A DNA stretch of 64,000 nt from Chengkuizengella axinellae (GCF_030730905.1 NZ_JAVAMP010000002.1:1-64000), one strand, 5' to 3'; counted from the first letter of the stretch, positions 47,647 to 56,687 are shown. Numbers and translations: made by a program. The notes: generated by a model not told the origin, from the sequence alone.

Positions 47647-49356
47647 ATGTTAATTGAATGTTCTATTAAAAACTTTGCAGTAATTGAAGAAGCAAACATT
47701 CATTTTTTGGATGGTTTTCATGTTTTTACAGGCGAAACTGGAGCAGGAAAGTCAATGATTATAGATGCACTAAGTCTTATTATTGGTGGGAGAGGATCAG
47801 CTGAATTTGTTAGACATGATGCACCTAAAACAGAAATTGAATGTTTATTTCAACTGGAGAAAGATCATCCTGTAAAAAATGTTTTGCTGAAGTACGGTAT
47901 AGAGTTGGATGAAACTGAAAATATAATAATAAGGAGAGAAATTACAGCTCAAGGTAAAAGTTCCTCAAGAGTAAATGGTGTATTAGTGAATCTATCTATG
48001 TTGAGAGAGATTGGAGAATGGTTGATTAATATCCACGGACAACACGAACATCAATCATTGCTAAATGTTGAGCAGCACTTATTGTGGCTTGATTTATTTG
48101 GAGACGGCCAAATTCATGATCTGAAGAAAAAATATCAATCCATTTATGAAAAATACTCAGCCATTCAAAAAGAGCTTAAACAATTACAGGAATCCGATAA
48201 GCAGCTTTTGCAAATGAAAGATCTATATTCTTTTCAAATTGAGGAGATTGAAAAAGCACAATTAAAAATGGGAGAGGATGAATGTTTAACTGAAGAAAAG
48301 CACAAGCTAGCTAATGCAGAGAAATTATATGACGGGGTGAACCAAGCACACCAACTTTTGTATGGATCCGAGAAAACACTTGAGTCTTTAGGGAAAGCAG
48401 TTTCGTATATTGAGCAAATATCACATTATGATCAAAAAGTTTTACAGCCATTGTTAGAGCAAATCCAGTCTGCCTATTACCAAATCGAGGATTCTTCATT
48501 TGGTTTACGGGAGTATAGAGAAAATGTAGAATTCAACCCTTCAAGACTAGATGAGATTGAACAAAGGCTTGCGCTAATTTCTTCATTGAAAAGAAAATAT
48601 GGAGAAAATCTAGAAGAAATATTGAATTATGTACAGTCTATTAAATCCGAATTAGAACGAATGGAAAATAAAGATGTAAAAATTCAGGAGTTAGAAGAAG
48701 AAAAAGAGCTTATTTTACATGAATTGAGAAAAGCAGCTAAAAAGCTATCAGAAAAACGTAGAAAAGTATCTAAACAGTTATCAAAAAAGATTGAATTCGA
48801 ATTACGTGACCTGCAGATGGAAAAAACAAGATTTGACGTACATATTTCAAGCAATATGAATCAATTTACAAAAGAAGGATGGGATCATATTGAATTTATG
48901 ATTTCTCCAAATCCAGGAGAACCACTAAGACCTTTACATAAAATTGCTTCTGGTGGGGAAATTTCACGCATTATGCTTGCATTAAAAACAATATTTTCTA
49001 AAATGGATCGGATACCTGTATTGATTTTTGATGAAGTGGATACAGGTGTAAGCGGAAGAGCTGCACAAGCAATTGCGGAAAAAATGTCAATGTTGTCAAA
49101 AGAGTGTCAAGTGTTTTCCATCACTCATTTACCTCAGGTTGCCTGTATGGCAGATGCCCACTACCTCATTCAAAAATCCGTTCAAAAGAATAGAACCTTT
49201 ACCCATGTCAACCATTTACATGAAGGTGATCGAATTATTGAACTGGCTCGAATGCTTGGAGGCGTTGAAGTGACAAAAACTACGGAACATCATGCCAAAG
49301 AAATGCTTGTCATGGCCGAAAAGAAAAAGGAACAGAGGAATCATTTACAATTATAA
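47647..49356 (+). CDS. recN: DNA repair ATPase RecN
   Basis: 569-residue SMC-like protein. Walker A GETGAGKS (29-36), long coiled coils (about 155-370), and C-terminal ABC signature SGGEISRIMLALKTI followed by Walker B VLIFDEVDTGVSG. Organises broken DNA ends in double-strand-break repair. The start at ATG 47647 has almost no ribosome site (GAACAAG), so translation may be weak or use another signal. spoIVB follows. Confidence 0.95.
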   Translation: MLIECSIKNFAVIEEANIHFLDGFHVFTGETGAGKSMIIDALSLIIGGRGSAEFVRHDAPKTEIECLFQLEKDHPVKNVLLKYGIELDETENIIIRREITAQGKSSSRVNGVLVNLSMLREIGEWLINIHGQHEHQSLLNVEQHLLWLDLFGDGQIHDLKKKYQSIYEKYSAIQKELKQLQESDKQLLQMKDLYSFQIEEIEKAQLKMGEDECLTEEKHKLANAEKLYDGVNQAHQLLYGSEKTLESLGKAVSYIEQISHYDQKVLQPLLEQIQSAYYQIEDSSFGLREYRENVEFNPSRLDEIEQRLALISSLKRKYGENLEEILNYVQSIKSELERMENKDVKIQELEEEKELILHELRKAAKKLSEKRRKVSKQLSKKIEFELRDLQMEKTRFDVHISSNMNQFTKEGWDHIEFMISPNPGEPLRPLHKIASGGEISRIMLALKTIFSKMDRIPVLIFDEVDTGVSGRAAQAIAEKMSMLSKECQVFSITHLPQVACMADAHYLIQKSVQKNRTFTHVNHLHEGDRIIELARMLGGVEVTKTTEHHAKEMLVMAEKKKEQRNHLQL

Positions 49357-49441
49357 AAGAACAGCATGGAGGATAACTTATAGGTACGTAATTGACGAAA
49401 CCCTTCTCGTCAAGCGAAGGAAGACAAGGGAGCGTGATTAT

Positions 49442-50761
49442 TTGTTCGTAAAAAGATTGATTGGACTTCTGCTCGTTTTCTTCATTTGTATCATTGGTTT
49501 ATCTGCTCCATTTCAAAGTTATGCTTCATTTCCAACTGAACTAAGATTATTTTCAGGTCAAGGAAAGCAGTTAGATTTTATTATGCCTGTACATGCTCAA
49601 CTCACAGTGAAGGATCCAAATGTAATTACAGTCAATGGGCAATCTAAACCTTCATTTCAATTAGATTTAAATCAACCTATTTCCATACAGTCTAATGAGA
49701 TTGGGCATACTGAGTTGCAATTGAAATTATTTGGCAAGATCCCTTTTAAAAAAGTAAGAGTTAACATCATGCCTGATTTAAAGGTAATACCAGGTGGTCA
49801 AACTATTGGTGTAAAATTGAAATCCGACGGTGTTCTAGTTGTGGGACATCATCTCGTAGCAGCTTCAGATGACAACAAAATTTCACCAGGTGAAAAAGCA
49901 AAGGTGAAATTAGGAGATTTAATTACAAAAATCAATAAACAAAAAATTACAGAAGTAAGTAAAGTTTCAGATGTTGTAAATGAAGCTGGGGAGAAAGGAA
50001 AGGCTATAAACCTAACCTTATTAAGAGATGGGAAGGAAGTAAAAGTAAAACTAAAACCTGTTTTTGATGTTGAAGATAACAAGTATCGATTAGGATTGTA
50101 TATTCGGGATTCAGCAGCAGGAGTTGGTACACTGACATTTTATTCTTCTGATTTAAAAAAATATGGAGCATTAGGACATACAATCACAGATATGGATACA
50201 AATACTCCAATTGTGGTAGGTAAGGGTGAAATTGTGCATTCAAAAGTCACATCTATTTCAAAAAGTAAAAATGGTACACCAGGAGAAAAAAGAGCCATAT
50301 TATCTAATCAAGGAAAAGTATTAGGAAATATCACTAAAAACACTCCATTTGGTATATTTGGTAATATGGATAAATTGCCTGACCATGGCATTATGAATAA
50401 AGCGTTGCCAGTAGCATTTTCAGAGGAAATAAAACAAGGTCCTGCACAAATTTTAACCGTGGTAGATGGTCAAAAAGTTGAAGCGTTTGATATCGAAATC
50501 AAACATATAGCAGAACAAAATGCACCTGCTACAAAAGGAATGATAATTAAAATTACAGATCAACGTTTAATTGAAAAAACAGGTGGAATTGTACAAGGAA
50601 TGAGTGGCAGCCCAATAATACAAGATGGGAAAATTATAGGTGCAGTTACACATGTATTTGTAAATGATCCAACTTCTGGGTATGGTTGTTTTATTGAATG
50701 GATGTTGAAGGATGCAGATATTATGGAGAATGTGAATAATTCTGAAGAAACTGCAGCATAA
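49442..50761 (+). CDS. spoIVB: SpoIVB signalling serine peptidase
   Basis: 439 residues from TTG 49442 (GGGAG, 9-nt spacing), giving an N-terminal anchor RLIGLLLVFFICIIGLSAPF. It has a PDZ domain (about 115-215, with SPGEKAKVKLGDLITKIN) and an S55 peptidase domain with the nucleophile in GMSGSP (Ser388/Ser390) and a candidate catalytic His in YGALGHT. In sporulation it is secreted by the forespore to trigger pro-SigmaK processing. Complete and apparently functional, in contrast to spo0A downstream. Confidence 0.94.
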   Translation: MFVKRLIGLLLVFFICIIGLSAPFQSYASFPTELRLFSGQGKQLDFIMPVHAQLTVKDPNVITVNGQSKPSFQLDLNQPISIQSNEIGHTELQLKLFGKIPFKKVRVNIMPDLKVIPGGQTIGVKLKSDGVLVVGHHLVAASDDNKISPGEKAKVKLGDLITKINKQKITEVSKVSDVVNEAGEKGKAINLTLLRDGKEVKVKLKPVFDVEDNKYRLGLYIRDSAAGVGTLTFYSSDLKKYGALGHTITDMDTNTPIVVGKGEIVHSKVTSISKSKNGTPGEKRAILSNQGKVLGNITKNTPFGIFGNMDKLPDHGIMNKALPVAFSEEIKQGPAQILTVVDGQKVEAFDIEIKHIAEQNAPATKGMIIKITDQRLIEKTGGIVQGMSGSPIIQDGKIIGAVTHVFVNDPTSGYGCFIEWMLKDADIMENVNNSEETAA

Positions 50762-50795
50762 AATAACAATGAAATGAATATCCTTGTAGAAATGT

Positions 50796-50830
50796 AACGC
50801 CCAGTTAGGGCGTATTTTTTCTTTTTTTGT
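50796..50830 (+). terminator. Terminator after spoIVB
   Basis: ACGCCC-AGTTA-GGGCGT followed by ATTTTTTCTTTTTTT. Confidence 0.9.
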
Positions 50831-50892
50831 CACCTTTTTCAATTTTGACAGTTTCCATTTTTTTCATTTTTAATTAATTTATAATAAATTTT

Positions 50893-50927
50893 TTTCGACA
50901 GGAGGAATTTAATTTGTAATGTCGAAA
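50893..50927. promoter_or_regulatory. spo0A control region: two 0A boxes and a possible SigH promoter
   Basis: Two Spo0A-binding boxes of consensus TGTCGAA face each other: TTTCGACA at 50893-50900 (reverse) and TGTCGAAA at 50920-50927 (forward). Between them AGGAATT (50903-50909) with GAAATT about 14 bp later fits a SigH -35/-10 loosely. This matches the autoregulated sporulation promoter of spo0A in B. subtilis, so regulatory DNA is preserved even though the gene carries a stop. Confidence 0.65.
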
Positions 50928-50977
50928 TTGTTATAGTGGCAAATAGTAAATATTTCTTTTTTGAGGAGGAGCTTTTC

Positions 50978-51784
50978 GTGCAACAAAAAATACAAGTGTT
51001 ATTAGCAGATGACAACAGAGAGTTTACAAATTTACTTTCAGAATATATTTCTGAACAAGAAGATATGGAAGTGATGGGTGTCGCCTTTCATGGTGAAGAA
51101 GTTATCGATATAATTGAACAAGGGAAAATTCCCGATGTTCTAATCGTTGATATTATAATGCCTCATTTAGATGGTTTAGGGGTATTGGAAAAACTGCGGG
51201 AGATTAATATTAAACCTCAGCCAAAAATTATTATGCTTACAGCATTTGGGCAAGAGAATATTACGCAAAAAGCGGTTTAACTAGGTGCCTCATACTACAT
51301 ATTAAAACCATTTGATTTTGATGTGTTGTCAAATCGCATAAGACAATTAGTTAGTCATTCATCTGTTGTTTCATCTCGATCATCGAACACTGCTTCTTCA
51401 AAACAAAATATTGTTCCAATTGCAAAAACGAAAAACTTAGACGCCAATATCACATCTATTATTCATGAAATTGGTGTACCTGCTCACATAAAAGGATATC
51501 AATATTTACGTGAAGCGATCACAATGGTTTATAATAACATAGAAATTTTAGGATCTATCACAAAAACATTATACCCAGCTATTGCTGAAAAATATAAAAC
51601 AACGCCTAGTCGTGTAGAACGTGCCATACGACACGCAATAGAAGTAGCTTGGACAAGAGGAAACATTGACTCCATAAGTCTTCTTTTTGGTTATACAGTG
51701 AATATAAGCAAATCTAAACCTACAAATAGTGAATTTATCGCTATGGTAGCGGATAAGTTAAGAATCGAACATAAAGTTTCCTGA
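50978..51784 (+). pseudogene. spo0A: spo0A, sporulation master regulator, with in-frame TAA at codon 101
   Basis: Full-length reading frame of 268 codons from GTG 50978 (GAGGAGG, 8-nt spacing), interrupted only by TAA at 51278-51280. Upstream: a receiver domain with LLADDN (Asp11/Asp12), phosphoacceptor Asp58 in [10 protein letters not shown] and MLTAFGQ. Downstream in the same frame: [16 protein letters not shown] (conserved Lys), a linker, then the complete DNA-binding domain ([58 protein letters not shown]). No frameshift and no other lesion. The codon normally encodes Asp/Glu/Gln in KKAV(D/E/Q)LGAS, so one base change explains it. A GTG at 51323 could restart an almost pure DNA-binding fragment, but lacks a ribosome site. 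A sequencing error is possible. Confidence 0.9.
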
Positions 51785-51994
51785 AAGAGTGGAGATTAAA
51801 TATCTTAATAACCAACCGGTATTTATTTGGATTTTATGATCTGAATAAATAACGGTTTTTTTTCGTTCTATTATTATAATAAAAGCCCATTTTTATTTAA
51901 AAATAAAATTAATAAGGCAGATATCCAATCAAATTTATAAGCACGGAATACAATATTTAAGTACTACTATTTAACTAAGGAAGGAGATCTGTCC

Positions 51995-52681
51995 ATGGGT
52001 GCTAAAGTAACCCCATTGTTAAGCGAATGCACCTCTCAAACTCAGTCTTTATGTCCTGATAAAATAAAGGTTGAAGTCGTTGTTGGGGAATTGAGCTTAC
52101 AAATCGATGTAGAATGTGATATTGAGCTCGATGAGCCTGCACTTGATATAAAAGATATTGATAAAAAAGTTTTTTTTGAACAGTGTGAATTTGTTCCTGC
52201 TAGCAATGGAACATCAAACTGTGATTGTGGTGTAATTAATGGAAAAGTGTTTATAATTGGATATATTAGAAAAAATATAAGATATTCAGCGTTAGATTGT
52301 TGTACGGATGATGGAGTGTGTGGAGAAATTAGACACTGTACCGTTAACGTCCCTTTTAAATGTGTCGTACCAGTGGAGGATTCAAATGCAAGTATTTCTA
52401 ATACCCACACAAGTACAAGTAAATTTCATGGACGTAAATTAAAAGAGTTTAATCAAACTATCTCTCAACCCATTAATGAACCAGTTGAGTGTCATATTGA
52501 TAAAGTCGATTTTCATGAAAGAGATATGTATAGAAATCAGCTCTCATTAACACATGGACCAAAAACTGAAAGTACATTTAAAGTTATTCGTGAAAAAATG
52601 GTCGTTATGATCGATTTAACTCTAACTCAAAAGCGTAAGGTTGAGTCATGTCTTATTATTTCTTCGAGTACAGGTTGTTAA
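51995..52681 (+). CDS. Cysteine-rich probable spore-coat/exosporium protein
   Basis: 228 residues, no signal peptide, 13 cysteines. The central part (GKVFIIGYIRKNIRYSALDC, then CGEIRHCTVNVPFKCVVPV) resembles the SPOCS/DUF3794-like module of SipL and related coat or exosporium proteins. Resemblance is judged by eye. The C-terminal part (about 145-228) repeats a shorter beta-rich stretch. ATG at 51995 follows AAGGAGAT. Position just after spo0A and a terminator at 52702-52737 suggest a single-gene sporulation unit. Confidence 0.6.
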   Translation: MGAKVTPLLSECTSQTQSLCPDKIKVEVVVGELSLQIDVECDIELDEPALDIKDIDKKVFFEQCEFVPASNGTSNCDCGVINGKVFIIGYIRKNIRYSALDCCTDDGVCGEIRHCTVNVPFKCVVPVEDSNASISNTHTSTSKFHGRKLKEFNQTISQPINEPVECHIDKVDFHERDMYRNQLSLTHGPKTESTFKVIREKMVVMIDLTLTQKRKVESCLIISSSTGC

Positions 52682-52701
52682 TCGTATATATTGGCAAAGG
52701 A

Positions 52702-52740
52702 AAATAAATCATCTATCTATAATGAGATGATTTATTTTTT
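52702..52740 (+). terminator. Terminator after the Cys-rich protein gene
   Basis: AAATAAATCATCT (52702-52714) and AGATGATTTATTT (52725-52737), 10-nt loop, T run. Confidence 0.85.
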
Positions 52741-52923
52741 TGTTTCTCTTTACTAAAGAATAAAGGGTTCAACAATCATCTCTGAGCACTTCTAAGAAGT
52801 TTTTTTGTTATTTCACAAAAAATTCATATTTATTTCACAGTGTTGACATAAAGGTGTTTTGTTTAAGATAATACAGTATGTAAAATAATAATATAAATCA
52901 TAATAATTAGGGGGCATTCAGAA

Positions 52924-53295
52924 ATGCACAAGTGGGTCATGGTATCACTTTTTGTTATAGCTAGTGTTTTAGGTATAGCAATTACCTTTACAACTGTGGG
53001 ACAACATGAAGTTGTAGAAGAAGTTGAAGAAGAAGGTACTTTAGTATTCAAAGCAGAGAACTGGAAATTCGATAAAGAAGAATACACAGTTGAATTAGGT
53101 GAAACTTTAGAATTGTCATTGAGAAATGTGAAAGGTGTGCATCAATTACAAATTGAGGGATTAGATATAGAATTGCTGCCAGGTGAAGAACCAGTTAAAG
53201 TGAACTTTGATGAGGCTGGAACTTATACTATAATATGTAGTCTTCCATGTGGGGAAGGACATGAAACAATGGCTTCCACTCTCATAGTTCAATAA
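52924..53295 (+). CDS. Membrane-anchored CuA-type cupredoxin
   Basis: 123 residues. One N-terminal membrane helix (about 4-24), an acidic spacer (EVVEEVEEEG), then a cupredoxin domain. Copper ligands His73 (KGVHQLQ) and Cys105-x3-Cys109-x3-His113-x2-Met116 (CSLPCGEGHETM) match the spacing of the CuA site of cytochrome oxidase subunit II, but the two-helix COX2 N-terminus and the other oxidase subunits are absent. Likely an extracytoplasmic electron-transfer or copper-handling protein. ATG at 52924 has a weak site, GGGGGC. Confidence 0.85.
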   Translation: MHKWVMVSLFVIASVLGIAITFTTVGQHEVVEEVEEEGTLVFKAENWKFDKEEYTVELGETLELSLRNVKGVHQLQIEGLDIELLPGEEPVKVNFDEAGTYTIICSLPCGEGHETMASTLIVQ

Positions 53296-53311
53296 TGTAA
53301 TTAAATAATTT

Positions 53312-53351
53312 AAAAAGTACCGTAATACTTATTGTATTGCGGTACTTTTTT
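53312..53351 (+). terminator. Terminator after the cupredoxin gene
   Basis: AAAAAGTACCG and CGGTACTTTTTT form a stem extended by AATAC/GTATT, followed by T run. Confidence 0.88.
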
Positions 53352-53466
53352 ATAATATAAGAATTTATTAATGATCTATATCGTATTTCATTTGCTGTGT
53401 ATAATTTTAAACTAATGATCGAATAATAAAATTTGGAATGGAAAGAGTATTCGAGGAGTGTTAAAA

Positions 53467-54615
53467 GTGAAATTAAGGAAGCAATACAAACAAGACGACA
53501 CCCTTTCTCTTCAAGGAATAGTTCAAGTCGGTGAGAAGACAAAAGAGTTGCTTATGACCATTAAACCAAAGCAAATCGCAGTGATAAAACATCGAGATAT
53601 AGATGAGATTGCAGCTAGAGATATTATTCGTTGCAAAGTAAAAGCGGTTATTAATGCAGATGTTACCATGACAGGGAGTTATCCTACAAAGGGTCCTCTA
53701 TTATTGTTAAGAGCAGGGATTCCTATTTTAGAAATAACTTATCCATCTTTTAAGAAGTTTTATAATCATCAAGTTGTTAAAATTCATAGCTTCAAAATAC
53801 ATGTTGAGAATCATCAAATTCCATATTCCATATTTACTGAAGATAAATACAAAAATTTACTAAAAACTAGTTATGAAAATTTACCAAGTAATTTAAATCA
53901 TTTTATTGAAAATACATTGCAGTATGCTCAAAAAGAAAAGGATTTTGTAATTCAATCTTTCGAGGCCCCGACTTTAAATGTGAGGATAGAGAATAGACCG
54001 GTGGTCATTGTTGTAAGGGGTAAAGAGTATAGAAATGATCTTTTGGCTATTAAAGATTATATAGAGGATATTGAGCCTGTATTGATCGGTGTAGACGGTG
54101 GAGCGGACGCTCTATTGGAGCACGGATATCAGCCTCATGTCATCATTGGAGATATGGATAGTGTATCTGACGATGCTCTATTATCAAATGCAGAGATTAT
54201 TGTTCATGCTTATCCTGATGGGAAAGCCCCTGGCTTGGAAAGAATAAATGCCTTAGGACTTAAAGCAAAAACGCTTTCAGCAACAGGAACAAGTGAAGAT
54301 ATATCCATGCTTTTAGCATATGAAAAAAAAGCAGAATTAATCATTACATTAGGGGCACATTCTCACATGATTGATTTTTTGGAAAAGGGGAGGAAGGGAA
54401 TGTCTAGTACATTGCTGGTGAGAATGAAAATAGGTGATAAATTAATTGACGCAAAGGGAGTTAGTCAATTATATCAAAGAAAAGTGAAGTTTAAGAATAT
54501 TTGGCCTCTCCCCATTGCAGCTATGTTCCCTGTTGTTATTTTGACTTATGTTCATCCTGGAGTTAGGGATTTTTTATACATATATTGGAATTACGTTAAA
54601 ATATCCATTTTTTAG
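53467..54615 (+). CDS. steA: SteA-like protein (thiamine-pyrophosphokinase-like fold)
   Basis: 382 residues from GTG 53467 (GAGGAG, 8-nt spacing). The middle region (VLIGVDGGADALLEHGYQPH, VIIGDMDSVSDDALL) has the TPK-like nucleotide-binding fold. A single membrane helix near the C-terminus (IWPLPIAAMFPVVILTYVH) anchors it. SteA of corynebacteria localises to the cytokinetic ring with SteB and affects cell separation. Downstream steB, glycosyltransferase and MraY-like genes overlap or nearly touch, indicating one envelope-related operon. Confidence 0.87.
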   Translation: MKLRKQYKQDDTLSLQGIVQVGEKTKELLMTIKPKQIAVIKHRDIDEIAARDIIRCKVKAVINADVTMTGSYPTKGPLLLLRAGIPILEITYPSFKKFYNHQVVKIHSFKIHVENHQIPYSIFTEDKYKNLLKTSYENLPSNLNHFIENTLQYAQKEKDFVIQSFEAPTLNVRIENRPVVIVVRGKEYRNDLLAIKDYIEDIEPVLIGVDGGADALLEHGYQPHVIIGDMDSVSDDALLSNAEIIVHAYPDGKAPGLERINALGLKAKTLSATGTSEDISMLLAYEKKAELIITLGAHSHMIDFLEKGRKGMSSTLLVRMKIGDKLIDAKGVSQLYQRKVKFKNIWPLPIAAMFPVVILTYVHPGVRDFLYIYWNYVKISIF

Positions 54616-54626
54616 GTGGTGAATAA

Positions 54627-55196
54627 ATGGTACCTAGCAGATTTTACTTAATTACCGTTATATCCATATTTCTCGCTTTAGGGATTGGCATTTTCATTGG
54701 TGGTACTATGGGACAGCAATGGATTAATCAAACTGAAAAAAATATAGCAGAAAGCATTATGGAGAAATATGAAACTCAATTATCAATTAATCAAGAACTT
54801 CAAAATCAGATTGGATCGTTGCAGTTGCTCAATCAAAAGACAACTCCAATTTTTCAACACAAAAAAATGATGTGGGTGAGCTCTGAAGATGTAAATAAAG
54901 ATATGCTAGCTTTTGCCATACAATCGGAAGGAGGAGAATGGATTGAATCCCCAGTGAATGAAGCCCCTGATCTAGTCATGGTTTCAGAAGGGCAATCTGA
55001 TTTTATGTCTAATCAAATGAATCGCTGGCATTCATTTAATGAGCAGGCTCATCCAATCATTGTCCAAGTGAGTCCGAATGCACTTCCTTTTGATGAACCT
55101 CAGGAAATTGTGAATTTTATGTTATTTATAAAAAAAATCATGGAGGAGGATAGCAATGCAGCCATCGGTGTCTATAATTATCCCAGCTTGGAATGA
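54627..55196 (+). CDS. steB: SteB-like / MctB-type membrane protein
   Basis: 189 residues, shorter than the usual ~300 for MctB/SteB proteins. One membrane helix (about 8-28, VISIFLALGIGIFIGGTMG) then a coiled coil (MEKYETQLSINQELQNQIGS) and a soluble domain. The family is often called copper transporter (MctB), but pairing with steA points to the cell-separation role. ATG at 54627 is 11 bp after steA. Its last 41 bp overlap the glycosyltransferase gene. Confidence 0.82.
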   Translation: MVPSRFYLITVISIFLALGIGIFIGGTMGQQWINQTEKNIAESIMEKYETQLSINQELQNQIGSLQLLNQKTTPIFQHKKMMWVSSEDVNKDMLAFAIQSEGGEWIESPVNEAPDLVMVSEGQSDFMSNQMNRWHSFNEQAHPIIVQVSPNALPFDEPQEIVNFMLFIKKIMEEDSNAAIGVYNYPSLE

Positions 55197-55854
55197 GGCA
55201 TTCAAAATTAGCGAAACGTTACGATCATTACATGATCTAAGGGACAAAGAAGGGATTCAAAAATGGAATGAATTTATTGTTGTGGATGACGGAAGTGAAG
55301 ATCATACATATGAGATGGCAACACCATGGGCTGATCAGATTATAAAAAATCCTAGGAACTTAGGGAAGGGAGCCTCATTAGAAGCTGGATGGAAAAGAGC
55401 TAAAAATGATATTGTTGTTTTTCTGGACGCTGATTTGGGTGGAACTGCTTTTTTAACATATAAACTCGTAGAACCTATTTTAAACGGAAATAAAGATATG
55501 GTGATAGCACGATTTCCAAAGGCACAAAAAAAAGGTGGGTTTGGACTTGTAAAGAAGTTGGCAGTACAAGGAATATATATGCTGTGTGGATATGAAACTA
55601 CAGCTCCATTATCAGGTCAAAGAGCGTTACGAAAACAACTTTTGCAATCAGTCCCATCATTGTCAGATGGATTCGGAATTGAAGTAGGTTTAACGATAGA
55701 TGCTGTCAATAAAGGTTTTAAAATATGTGAAGTAGATGTACCGTATCAACATCGTGAAACAGGAAGGGACTGGGCAGGGTTTACACATAGAGGAAAGCAG
55801 TTTGTTTCTGTATCAAAAACTCTATATCACAAATGGCGTGATCCAGTATGTTAA
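55156..55854 (+). CDS. Family-2 glycosyltransferase
   Basis: 232 residues, soluble GT-A fold: SIIIPAWNEAFKISETLRSL, VVDDGSEDHT, and DxD in FLDADLGG. Resembles polyprenyl-phosphate glucosyl/mannosyl transferases in the catalytic half but lacks membrane segments. ATG at 55156 lies inside steB behind GAGGAGGA. Overlaps the MraY-like gene at its 3' end, so it is probably paired with it in making a lipid-linked saccharide (inference). Confidence 0.88.
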   Translation: MQPSVSIIIPAWNEAFKISETLRSLHDLRDKEGIQKWNEFIVVDDGSEDHTYEMATPWADQIIKNPRNLGKGASLEAGWKRAKNDIVVFLDADLGGTAFLTYKLVEPILNGNKDMVIARFPKAQKKGGFGLVKKLAVQGIYMLCGYETTAPLSGQRALRKQLLQSVPSLSDGFGIEVGLTIDAVNKGFKICEVDVPYQHRETGRDWAGFTHRGKQFVSVSKTLYHKWRDPVC

Positions 55855-56681
55855 TAAAAGTGGCATTTATGATTAGTATCATGACATTTTTCGGATTTCT
55901 ACTCTTAGAAGTGATTATTTATTTTTTAGTAAAACAAAACATCGTTGCAGAAAACTATCTTCACCATAAAATACCAATTGGATTGGGTTTGTTTTTGTGG
56001 TTACTTCTCATTATTTATTATGCCTTCCTTCAATGGATGATCCCTTCTTATGACTTTTTGCAAACATATCTTCCACAATACATTATGATTTTGACCCTTT
56101 TATTTATCGTCGGGTGGTTGGATGATCGAGTTGGGGATCCTAAAGTAAAAGGTTTAAAAGGGCATTTCATGAAACTGATTAAGGAAAGAAGGCTTACTAC
56201 GGGTTCACTAAAGGCATTCATAACAGCAGCATTATCTATTTGGGTATTATTACGAATTATGAATAATCATCCACTTTTAGAAGTGATTCAGTTTTTCATA
56301 CTCACCTTAATGACCAATGGAGTTAATTTACTGGACTTGCGTCCTGGTAGAGCTTTAAAGTTTTTTTTGTTATTATCCTGTGGGATTTTATTTTTAAGCA
56401 GTTTGCAACAATATTTCATTTTTTTACTCCCTATGGTATTAGGGGTTTTATTGTTGTTAAAAAAAGATATTGGCGGCGAAGTCATGCTCGGAGACTCTGG
56501 TTCGAATTTATTAGGATTTGTATTAGGGTTTTGTATCATTCTCATGACACCCTGGTGGGTACAAATTTTCTGTTTTATTTTCTTACTTCATATGCATTGG
56601 ATTTCAGAGCGAGATTCCATTACAAACTGGATTGAAACCAAACCACTTATTCATTGGATAGACCAGTGGGGGAGAGTATGA
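55848..56681 (+). CDS. MraY/WecA-family phospho-sugar transferase-like membrane protein
   Basis: 277 residues, about eight hydrophobic helices. Family motifs survive: GWLDDRVGD (Asp pair), NLLDLRPGRALK (substrate Asp/Asn) and MLGDSGSNLLGF. It is shorter than MraY or TagO (~320-360) and lacks some N-terminal helices, so activity is not certain. Starts at ATG 55848 inside the previous gene with no ribosome site, implying translational coupling. Predicted to load a sugar phosphate onto undecaprenyl phosphate. Confidence 0.82.
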   Translation: MLIKVAFMISIMTFFGFLLLEVIIYFLVKQNIVAENYLHHKIPIGLGLFLWLLLIIYYAFLQWMIPSYDFLQTYLPQYIMILTLLFIVGWLDDRVGDPKVKGLKGHFMKLIKERRLTTGSLKAFITAALSIWVLLRIMNNHPLLEVIQFFILTLMTNGVNLLDLRPGRALKFFLLLSCGILFLSSLQQYFIFLLPMVLGVLLLLKKDIGGEVMLGDSGSNLLGFVLGFCIILMTPWWVQIFCFIFLLHMHWISERDSITNWIETKPLIHWIDQWGRV

Positions 56682-56687
56682 TTTAAC

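Noticed and set aside
51278-51280. Programmed recoding (selenocysteine or pyrrolysine) at the spo0A stop
   Set aside because: The codon is TAA, not TGA or TAG, the ancestral residue is an ordinary acidic or Gln residue, and no recoding hairpin is evident. Simple nonsense mutation or error is more likely.
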